From Proteobacteria bacterium UBA1844 (lineage in GTDB: Bacteria; Pseudomonadota; Gammaproteobacteria; Steroidobacterales; Woeseiaceae), in NCBI GenBank assembly GCA_002338615.1, contig DDIS01000049.1, positions 8,468 to 20,696 on the forward strand: DNA of 12,229 bases. Reading direction: 5' to 3'. This document shows positions 7,127 to 12,229 of this stretch, one piece after another (position 1 is the first letter of the stretch; each line of letters opens with the position of its first letter). Both the position numbers and the translations under genes were made by a program. The notes beneath the pieces were generated by a model, which had not been told where the DNA came from, did no database searches, and saw only the letters and a program-made list of their open reading frames with translations.

Positions 7127-8233
7127 TCAGTCACGCGGCGCGCCCGTGCCAACCGGTGGTGTCACGGATTGTACGTCCGCATTTTGTGCACGGTGTCGTA
7201 AATAGTGATCGATGAGTACCAGCGACACCATTGCTTCAGCGATAGGCACTGCGCGCAGGCCGACACAGGGATCATGCCGGCCCTTGGTCACGATCTCGGC
7301 GTCATTGCCGGATTTATCGATAGTCTTGCCCGCCACGGCAATGCTGGAGGTCGGTTTCAGCGCGATGCTGGTCAGCAAATCCTGCCCCGACGAAATACCA
7401 CCCAGCGTACCGCCGGCGTCGTTCTTCTTAAAGCCGCCCCGGGTAATCTCGTCCCGGTGTTCGCTGCCGCGTTGGGTGACTGCCTGAAAACCAGCGCCGA
7501 CTTCGACGCCTTTCACGGCATTGATACTCATCAGGCCCTTGGCGAGATCGGCTTCAAGCTTGTCGAATACCGGCTCGCCGAGCCCAACAGGCATGCCGCT
7601 CGCAAGTACGCTGATTTTCGCCCCGATGGAGTCTCCGGCCTCGCGTAAATCGTCCATGAAGGCTTCCAGTTCGTCGAGACGATCCGGATCCGCGCAAAAA
7701 AACGGGTTGTCGTCGATGACCGAGAAGTCTTTTGCCTCCAGTTGCAGCGGCCCCAGCTGTGCAAGAAAGCCACGCACCTCTACGCCCAGCCTCGATTTCA
7801 GATATTTTCGGGCTATTGCGCCTGCCGCTACGCGCATCGTCGTCTCGCGTGCAGACGACCGCCCGCCGCCCCGATAATCGCGGATGCCGTATTTCTGCTG
7901 GTACGTGTAGTCTGCGTGGCCCGGCCGGAACTTGTCCTTGATGTCGCCGTAGTCTTGCGATCGCTGGTCGGTATTTTCGATCAGCAGCCCGATTGGCGTG
8001 CCCGTCGTCTGGCCCTCAAACACGCCCGACAGGATGCGCACCTGGTCCGGCTCGTTGCGCTGCGTGGTATGTCGGGAACGGCCCGGGCGCCGTCGATCGA
8101 GATCGATCTGGATATCCGACGCTGCAAGCGGCAGGCCCGGCGGACAACCGTCCACCACGCAGCCGAGCGCCGGCCCGTGGCTTTCGCCAAAGGTGGTGAC
8201 GACAAACAGCCGCCCAAAACTGTTACCCGACAT
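7127..8233 (-). CDS. aroC: AroC, chorismate synthase
   Basis: AroC turns 5-enolpyruvylshikimate-3-phosphate into chorismate, the last step of the common aromatic pathway; the reaction needs reduced FMN. The 368-residue protein reads [20 protein letters not shown] at the start. It has GESHG (16-20), DRRRPG (46-51), the signature [11 protein letters not shown] (121-131), SINAVKGVE (about 236-244), LGGISSG (277-283) and [18 protein letters not shown] (318-335, with D321). E. coli AroC is 361 residues and very similar along its length. The ATG at 8233 is chosen because E. coli AroC also begins MAGNTIGQLF and because AGGGTGG lies six bases upstream. A TTG at 8257 would add eight unconserved residues. 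prmB lies 33 bases upstream; the prmB-aroC pair is widely conserved. Confidence 0.97.
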   Translation of the reverse strand: MSGNSFGRLFVVTTFGESHGPALGCVVDGCPPGLPLAASDIQIDLDRRRPGRSRHTTQRNEPDQVRILSGVFEGQTTGTPIGLLIENTDQRSQDYGDIKDKFRPGHADYTYQQKYGIRDYRGGGRSSARETTMRVAAGAIARKYLKSRLGVEVRGFLAQLGPLQLEAKDFSVIDDNPFFCADPDRLDELEAFMDDLREAGDSIGAKISVLASGMPVGLGEPVFDKLEADLAKGLMSINAVKGVEVGAGFQAVTQRGSEHRDEITRGGFKKNDAGGTLGGISSGQDLLTSIALKPTSSIAVAGKTIDKSGNDAEIVTKGRHDPCVGLRAVPIAEAMVSLVLIDHYLRHRAQNADVQSVTPPVGTGAPRD

Positions 8234-8239
8234 CGGCCG

Positions 8240-8246
8240 CCACCCT
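8240..8246 (-). promoter_or_regulatory. aroC ribosome binding site (decides the start)
   Basis: AGGGTGG on the coding strand lies six bases before the ATG at 8233, in the 33-base prmB-aroC gap. It falls inside the coding frame if the TTG at 8257 is used, so it supports the shorter protein. Confidence 0.6.
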
Positions 8247-8266
8247 GCACTCTGCAATCGTAAGTC

Positions 8267-9157
8267 TCATGCCGCTTTCACCAGTTCGTCTTTTGCCAAC
8301 AAAAAAACACCCTGCCCGCCTCGCTCGAACTCAAGCCACACAAATCCAAGCCGCGGATAGCGCTGTTCCAGGGCCGGCTGGCTGTTGCCCACTTCGCAGA
8401 CCAGGATCCCGTCGTCCGCCAGAAAACGGGGTGCATCATGCAGGATAGCATTGACTGAATCCAGACCATCCGGGCCGGCCGCGAGTCCAAGCTCCGGTTC
8501 GTGACGAAATTCGGGCGTGCGCTCGTCCATGTCCTGCTGATCCACGTACGGCGGGTTGCTGACAATTAAATCGTACTGGCAAGCGCGCAACCCGGAAAAG
8601 AAATCAGACTCGATGACAGAAACCCGCTCCATCAGTGCATGGCGGCGGATATTGATTGCGGCAACTTCCAGCGCCGGCCGCGAAATATCCACGGCGTCCA
8701 CGCTTGCATCGGGAAACGCTTTTGCCAGCGCGATCGCAATGCAGCCGCTGCCGGTGCCGAGATCCAGTATGCGCCGCACCTGCCGCGGATTGATCCAGGG
8801 CTGGAACTGCTCCGCAATCAGCTCCGCGAGTGGCGAGCGTGGCACCAGCACTCGCTCATCGACATAAAACTGCAGGCCGGCGAACCAGGCCTCGTTAAGC
8901 AGGTAAGCCAGGGGCACGCGCTCGTCTATGCGCCTCCGCAGCACCTTCTCGATCCGAGCCAGCTCGCTTGCCGGCACGAGCCTGCCGTACACCTCGTCCG
9001 CATCCTCGTGCTGCAGCCCGAGCGATGCAAAAACCAGCCACGCGGCTTCATCCAGCGGATTGTCGGTGCCGTGCCCGTAGCTGAGGCCGGCCCTCTCCAT
9101 CTCTGCGGCAAGCTGCCGGATCAGGGACGCAACCGTAACTGGATCGGATTTACTCAT
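8267..9157 (-). CDS. prmB: PrmB, ribosomal protein uL3 N5-glutamine methyltransferase
   Basis: PrmB uses S-adenosylmethionine to methylate a glutamine side chain of ribosomal protein uL3. The 296-residue protein has an N-terminal helical domain with [13 protein letters not shown] (about 26-38; [12 protein letters not shown] in E. coli), then [18 protein letters not shown] (about 97-114). The methyltransferase fold follows, with SAM motif [12 protein letters not shown] (132-143), acidic VDAVDIS (153-159), and the catalytic NPPY (201-204) followed by [11 protein letters not shown]. The VLVPRSP and RHEPELGLA stretches match PrmB rather than PrmC. E. coli PrmB is 310 residues. The ATG at 9157 is preferred; the frame is open up to a GTG at 9286, but the extra residues look random and include no Shine-Dalgarno sequence or family similarity. 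No strong Shine-Dalgarno sequence precedes 9157 either. Confidence 0.93.
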   Translation of the reverse strand: MSKSDPVTVASLIRQLAAEMERAGLSYGHGTDNPLDEAAWLVFASLGLQHEDADEVYGRLVPASELARIEKVLRRRIDERVPLAYLLNEAWFAGLQFYVDERVLVPRSPLAELIAEQFQPWINPRQVRRILDLGTGSGCIAIALAKAFPDASVDAVDISRPALEVAAINIRRHALMERVSVIESDFFSGLRACQYDLIVSNPPYVDQQDMDERTPEFRHEPELGLAAGPDGLDSVNAILHDAPRFLADDGILVCEVGNSQPALEQRYPRLGFVWLEFERGGQGVFLLAKDELVKAA

Positions 9158-9352
9158 GGCTATAGTCGGCGCTTTTGAAGTATGGGAATGCAGTGCATGT
9201 ATTATTCCACGATATTCCATGCCGAGGGCGACGCACGGCCCCGCTGTTGCGGCTCTGGGTGATTTTGCTGTGCAGACGATCACCACTTGACGCTACAATT
9301 GCAATGGCAGCCCGAAATCGCTCCCGCAGAAATCGCTGCAGTATCCGGAATT
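9158..9352. promoter_or_regulatory. Divergent intergenic region between prmB and the copper chaperone operon
   Basis: These 195 bases separate two divergent transcription units. Toward prmB, the minus strand has TGGAATAAT at 9209-9201, an extended -10 element (TG, one base, then five of six matches to TATAAT). Transcription from it would begin near 9194, just upstream of the chosen prmB ATG, but no good -35 is visible. Toward the right, TACAAT at 9294-9299 is a five-of-six -10 box with only a poor -35 (TGCAGA, spacing 17). GGAATA occurs twice, ten bases apart, on the minus strand near 9203-9218. No recognised operator such as a copper box could be assigned. Confidence 0.35.
9314..9337. repeat. 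9-bp direct repeat before the SCO gene
   Basis: GAAATCGCT occurs at 9314-9322 and 9329-9337, a 15-base period, 16 bases before the ATG at 9353. It lies between the candidate -10 box and the start codon. It could be a binding site pair or chance. Confidence 0.3.
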
Positions 9353-9961
9353 ATGAGTTTCAAAAACCTTATCATTGCAGTTGTGCTCGGCGTTGCCCTT
9401 GCGGCCGGTTTGTTCCTGTCGCTGCACCGTACACCGATTCCTGCACAACTAAGCGGCGCAACGCTGCTGCCGGCGCCGGTCCTGTTACCCACGTTTAATC
9501 TGCAGGATCAGAACGGCCAGGCGGTCACCGGGGACATATTCAAGGGACAATGGGACCTGGTGTTTTTCGGCTTTACAAACTGCCCTGACATTTGCCCTTT
9601 GAGCCTGCAGACGCTGTCGCGCGCGCGGCAACAAATGGCGGAGGCCGGGCACGACGAATTACCGCGCATCGTTTTTGTCAGCGTGGATCCGGAGCGAGAC
9701 AGTGCCCCGCAATTGGCCCGCTATATGAGCGCCTTTGGCACTGACAATCTTGGCTTGACGGGCGATATTGCCGAGCTGCGAAAACTGACCGAAGCCCTGG
9801 GCATCTACTTCAACAAGAGTGGAGATGGCGAGAATTACAGCGTTGATCATTCGTCGGTCGTGATTGTTATCGGCCCGGACGGACGGTATCGGGCCTTATT
9901 CAGTGCGCCACATACGCCTGACGTTATAGTCCACGATCTGTCAATCCTGATGGCAGCGTGA
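9353..9961 (+). CDS. sco: SCO1/SenC-family copper chaperone, membrane anchored
   Basis: SCO proteins are thioredoxin-like copper chaperones that help load the CuA centre of cytochrome c oxidase, or act as thiol reductants for it, on the outer face of the inner membrane. The 202-residue protein has one N-terminal membrane segment (about 5-24) without a clear cleavage site, so it is probably anchored. The thioredoxin-fold domain carries the metal-binding CPDIC motif (C77, C81), preceded by FFGFTN. The SVDPERD stretch and the third copper ligand H166 in YSVDHSS are also present. All three ligands expected of an active SCO protein are therefore there. The ATG at 9353 places the hydrophobic segment at the N-terminus; a TTG at 9287 would add 22 residues. 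Its stop overlaps the start of the PCuAC gene (GTGA). Confidence 0.92.
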   Translation: MSFKNLIIAVVLGVALAAGLFLSLHRTPIPAQLSGATLLPAPVLLPTFNLQDQNGQAVTGDIFKGQWDLVFFGFTNCPDICPLSLQTLSRARQQMAEAGHDELPRIVFVSVDPERDSAPQLARYMSAFGTDNLGLTGDIAELRKLTEALGIYFNKSGDGENYSVDHSSVVIVIGPDGRYRALFSAPHTPDVIVHDLSILMAA

Positions 9962-10482
9962 AAATGACAAGCACCAATGCCAGGGTTACCCACAGGAGCG
10001 GTTTCCAGCCGCGATCGGCAAGCATTTGCGTGCGACACGGCGCGTGCGCGGATCTGTTTGCGATCAGTTGCACCATGGCCCTGCTGTTTGTCATGCTCAT
10101 CGCGAGCGGCTGCGACGATACATCGTTTGAACCTCTGCAGGTCAGCGACATCGTGATTAATGCGCCGTTGCCCGGCACGCGTATGAGTGCCGGGTACCTG
10201 ACGCTGACCAACAACAGCGACGAAAGCCTGCGCATTAGTACATTCGACAGCCCACAATTCAAGAGCATCGAATTGCACGAGACGATTACGGCAGGCGGCG
10301 TTAGCCGAATGCGGCCCGTGCCCGAACTTGATGTGCCACCGCACTCGAGTGTGCAGCTGGCGCCTGGCGGCAAACACCTGATGCTGATGGGGCCCGTGGC
10401 ACCACTCGATGTCGTTACGCTGAACATCTACAGCGGCAATGGTCTGCTCGTTAGTATCAGCACCGAGGCGGTAGCGTATTAG
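9958..10482 (+). CDS. PCuAC-family periplasmic copper chaperone, putative lipoprotein
   Basis: PCuAC proteins carry Cu(I) in the periplasm and hand it to SCO proteins or to cytochrome oxidase. From the GTG at 9958 the protein is 174 residues. It contains the exact family copper motif H-x10-M-x21-H-x-M: H107, M118, H140 and M142. A hydrophobic stretch (about 33-49) ends in ASGC, a plausible lipobox with lipidated C52. The 32 residues before that stretch make an unusually long signal region. A GTG at 10030 would give a more ordinary signal sequence starting MRHGACADL, and an ATG at 9964 is also possible; none has a clear Shine-Dalgarno sequence. The GTG overlaps the SCO stop, which supports translational coupling. 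The SCO-PCuAC pairing fits known roles in oxidase copper loading. Confidence 0.88.
   Translation: MKMTSTNARVTHRSGFQPRSASICVRHGACADLFAISCTMALLFVMLIASGCDDTSFEPLQVSDIVINAPLPGTRMSAGYLTLTNNSDESLRISTFDSPQFKSIELHETITAGGVSRMRPVPELDVPPHSSVQLAPGGKHLMLMGPVAPLDVVTLNIYSGNGLLVSISTEAVAY
10465..10468 (+). promoter_or_regulatory. psd ribosome binding site (supports an ATT start)
   Basis: GAGG lies nine bases before an ATT at 10478, inside the end of the PCuAC gene. It is 18 bases from the CTG at 10487 and 30 from the TTG at 10499, both too far for normal use. Confidence 0.45.
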
Positions 10483-11338
10483 CCGCCTGTTTGTAGCCTT
10501 GCAGTATTGTCTGCCGCGTCACTTGCTGACGACCCTCGTGTATCACCTGGCACGCATACGGGCGCCATTTTTCAAGAATTTCCTGATCAGAAATTTCAGC
10601 CGCTGGTACAAAGTCGACCTCGACGAAGTCGCTCTGCGAACGCCGCTTGATTTTCCGACCTTCAACGATTTCTTCATTCGCGAGCTGGTAGCCGGTGCAA
10701 GGCCGGTTGATGACGATCCCCTGGCTATTGTTTCCCCGGTGGATGGCAGCGTCAGCCAGGCAGGACGAATCGAACAGTCGCAGCTATTGCAGGCCAAAGG
10801 CATCGGCTATTCGCTGGACGACCTGCTGGCAGTTAATCTCGAAACCGCGAAAGATTTTTCGAACGGCAACTTTGCGACGATCTACCTTGCGCCGCACGAT
10901 TATCATCGCGTGCACATGCCAATCGATGGCGAACTGGTGGCGGCGCATTACGTGCCCGGCGATCTGTTCAGTGTTAACGAGGCAACCGTTGCCGGCGTAC
11001 CCGGCCTGTTTCGGCGCAATGAGCGACTGAACCTGCATTTCGACACCGCGATTGGTCCGGTGGCCCTGATTTTTGTCGGCGCGCTGAACGTTGGCAGTAT
11101 CAGCACGCCCTGGACCGGTGAGATTCGCCCACAAAAGCGTGGCGTCGTCGAGACCCAGGTCCTGACAGGCGCAACAACCGGGATTCGAAAAGGCGCGCTG
11201 CTGGGCTGGTTTAACATGGGCTCCACCGTAATCCTCCTGTTGCCGAAGGATGCGGTCACCTGGCGCGAGACTCTTGACCCGGGTACCCGCCTTCGTATGG
11301 GCGAACGCATCGGCGCCCTGCATGAACGTAACAGCTGA
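10478..11338 (+). CDS. psd: Psd, phosphatidylserine decarboxylase proenzyme
   Basis: Psd decarboxylates phosphatidylserine to phosphatidylethanolamine at the inner membrane. It is made as a proenzyme that cuts itself before a serine, turning that serine into the pyruvoyl group. With the ATT start the protein is 286 residues. It has D89 in SPVDGS and H146 in DYHRVHMP, the expected acid-base partners (E. coli D90 and H147). The cleavage site is NMGST at 246-250 with S249 (E. coli LGST, S254). VPGDLFSVN, RNER and VGALNVGSI are also conserved. The ordinary reading starts at TTG 10499 (279 residues), but the codons before it read SRLFVA and run into LQYCLP, matching the family N-terminus. In this frame the region upstream offers only CTG 10487 and ATT 10478 after a stop at 10472. 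ATT overlaps the PCuAC stop and has a GAGG nine bases upstream. The exact start is uncertain; the gene identity is not. Confidence 0.93.
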   Translation: MSRLFVALQYCLPRHLLTTLVYHLARIRAPFFKNFLIRNFSRWYKVDLDEVALRTPLDFPTFNDFFIRELVAGARPVDDDPLAIVSPVDGSVSQAGRIEQSQLLQAKGIGYSLDDLLAVNLETAKDFSNGNFATIYLAPHDYHRVHMPIDGELVAAHYVPGDLFSVNEATVAGVPGLFRRNERLNLHFDTAIGPVALIFVGALNVGSISTPWTGEIRPQKRGVVETQVLTGATTGIRKGALLGWFNMGSTVILLLPKDAVTWRETLDPGTRLRMGERIGALHERNS

Positions 11339-11342
11339 AGGA
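11338..11342 (+). promoter_or_regulatory. epmA ribosome binding site (decides the start)
   Basis: AAGGA overlaps the last base of the psd stop and lies six bases before the TTG at 11349. The competing ATG at 11370 has GAGGAG only one base away, which is too close for normal initiation. Confidence 0.6.
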
Positions 11343-11348
11343 CTCCGC

Positions 11349-12229
11349 TTGTCAGACAAGTCGAGGAGCATGAACTGGCGACCCACCTCAGGCGTCGCTG
11401 TAGCAATGCAAAGAGCGGAGCTCATTGCACGCGCCCGCGACTACTTCACATTGCACAAGGTGCTGTCCGTGGACACACCAGCGTTCGGCAGCGCATCCGT
11501 GACCGATCCGCATATTGCGAGTTTCAAGGTTGCAGCTTCGAGCTATCTGCAGACGTCGCCTGAGTACTATATGAAGCGCTTGCTGGCGGCCGGCTACCCG
11601 GACATCTACTCCATCTGCCGCGTGTTCCGGGCCGAAGAACGCGGCCGCAGGCACTTGCCGGAATTCACCCTGATCGAATGGTACCGCCGGAATTTTCTGC
11701 TTGATGACATCGTCGCGGATACCTGCAATCTGCTGGCACACATGCTCGATCGGCATCTTGGGGCCGTGCAAATACTGGACTACCAGGAAGCCTTTCGACA
11801 GCACGCCGGGCTTGACCCTTTCCATTGCACACTCGACGATCTCGCGGATCGGGTTGCGGCGGACGCTGCGCTGCGAAGCTCACTCGGCGACGACCGTGAT
11901 GCCTGGCTGGACCTTGTCCTGTCATTCGTGGTCGTGCCGCGCTTCGACAAACAATGCCTTACCGTGCTGCAGCACTACCCCTGCAGCCAGGCAGCCCTCG
12001 CACGACGGTGCCCCGCAAACCCTGAACTCGCGGATCGATTCGAAGTCTTTTTCGGCGACCTCGAACTCGCCAACGGTTACGTCGAACTCGGTGACCGCAC
12101 CGAGCAAGCAGAGCGTATGAACGCCGACATACAACGACGCACGAACCTGGGCCTGCCTGCTGTGCCGGTCGACCGCAACCTGCTCGCCGCGCTCGACGCC
12201 GGGCTGCCGAACTGCGCGGGCGTCGCGCT
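11349..12229 (+). CDS. epmA: EpmA (PoxA/GenX), EF-P lysine ligase (3' end outside window)
   Basis: EpmA is a paralogue of class II lysyl-tRNA synthetase that attaches (R)-beta-lysine to a conserved lysine of elongation factor P, which helps ribosomes through polyproline stretches. The frame is open to the right edge: 293 codons from TTG 11349, or 286 from ATG 11370; E. coli EpmA is 325 residues, so about 30 are missing. Numbered from the TTG, it has TSPEYYMKRLLAAG (69-82), class II motif 2 around FRAEERGRRHLPEFTLIEWYR (93-113), and a C-terminal ELANGYVEL and GLPNCAGVA leading into motif 3. It lacks the tRNA anticodon-binding domain of LysS, which separates it from lysyl-tRNA synthetase. The TTG is preferred for its well-spaced AAGGA and because MSDKSRSMNWRPTS resembles E. 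coli MSETASWQPSAS. It follows psd after 10 bases; psd and epmA are also near neighbours in E. coli. Confidence 0.95.
   Translation, partial: MSDKSRSMNWRPTSGVAVAMQRAELIARARDYFTLHKVLSVDTPAFGSASVTDPHIASFKVAASSYLQTSPEYYMKRLLAAGYPDIYSICRVFRAEERGRRHLPEFTLIEWYRRNFLLDDIVADTCNLLAHMLDRHLGAVQILDYQEAFRQHAGLDPFHCTLDDLADRVAADAALRSSLGDDRDAWLDLVLSFVVVPRFDKQCLTVLQHYPCSQAALARRCPANPELADRFEVFFGDLELANGYVELGDRTEQAERMNADIQRRTNLGLPAVPVDRNLLAALDAGLPNCAGVA

Noticed and set aside
9241..9252. CCGC-TGTT-GCGG hairpin in the divergent region
   Set aside because: A 4-bp stem is expected by chance in sequence this GC-rich.
9220..9286. Longer prmB from GTG 9286 or ATG 9220
   Set aside because: No Shine-Dalgarno sequence, no similarity to PrmB N-termini, and the extension would run across the candidate prmB promoter at 9201-9209.
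9847..10377. Minus-strand frames over the PCuAC gene
   Set aside because: The plus strand has the exact copper motif and coupled start; the antisense proteins resemble nothing known.
10784..11425. 213-codon minus-strand frame over psd
   Set aside because: Antisense to psd with no recognisable domain, and it runs across the psd-epmA junction.
1..12229. CRISPR array, tRNA, IS ends or phage attachment site
   Set aside because: No regularly spaced repeats, cloverleaf-like sequence, transposase or integrase frame was found; the gaps between genes are at most 195 bases.

Overview
The window is about 12.2 kb of dense, GC-rich bacterial chromosome made of housekeeping genes. No tRNA, rRNA, IS, CRISPR or phage gene is visible. 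The gene order asd-fimV-truA-accD-folC, with prmB-aroC upstream, and the FimV/HubP-type polar protein point to a gammaproteobacterium. A relative of the Xanthomonadales, Steroidobacterales or Woeseiales is my best guess; this is inferred from family resemblance only.

Minus strand, read from 9157 down to 1: prmB (uL3 glutamine methyltransferase), aroC (chorismate synthase), asd (aspartate-semialdehyde dehydrogenase), fimV (large polar/type IV pilus hub protein), truA (tRNA pseudouridine synthase), accD (acetyl-CoA carboxylase beta subunit) and folC (cut by the left edge after 296 codons). Gaps are 26 to 99 bases and none holds a convincing terminator, so most of this could be one long transcription unit. 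A good sigma70-type promoter inside the end of asd probably gives fimV and the genes after it their own start.

Plus strand, from 9353 to the right edge: a SCO1/SenC copper chaperone, a PCuAC-type copper lipoprotein, psd (phosphatidylserine decarboxylase) and epmA (EF-P lysine ligase, cut by the right edge after 293 codons). Overlapping stop/start codons or a 10-base gap join these four genes, so they form a tight operon. Its first half handles copper delivery, presumably to cytochrome c oxidase. Its second half makes phosphatidylethanolamine and modifies EF-P. The two strands diverge from a 195-base region with candidate promoters for both sides.

Several starts need care. fimV and aroC have an ATG behind a good Shine-Dalgarno sequence, downstream of a longer TTG-initiated frame. 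epmA most likely starts at a TTG. psd appears to start at a rare ATT, because conserved N-terminal sequence continues upstream of the first ordinary start. Both edge genes, folC and epmA, were read directly from the sequence and are open to the ends of the window.

I found no wholly new system. The main points of interest are the possible ATT start of psd, the coupling of copper chaperones to psd-epmA, the short threonine motifs in the acidic half of FimV, the hairpin in place of a Shine-Dalgarno sequence before accD, and the absence of trp genes between truA and accD.
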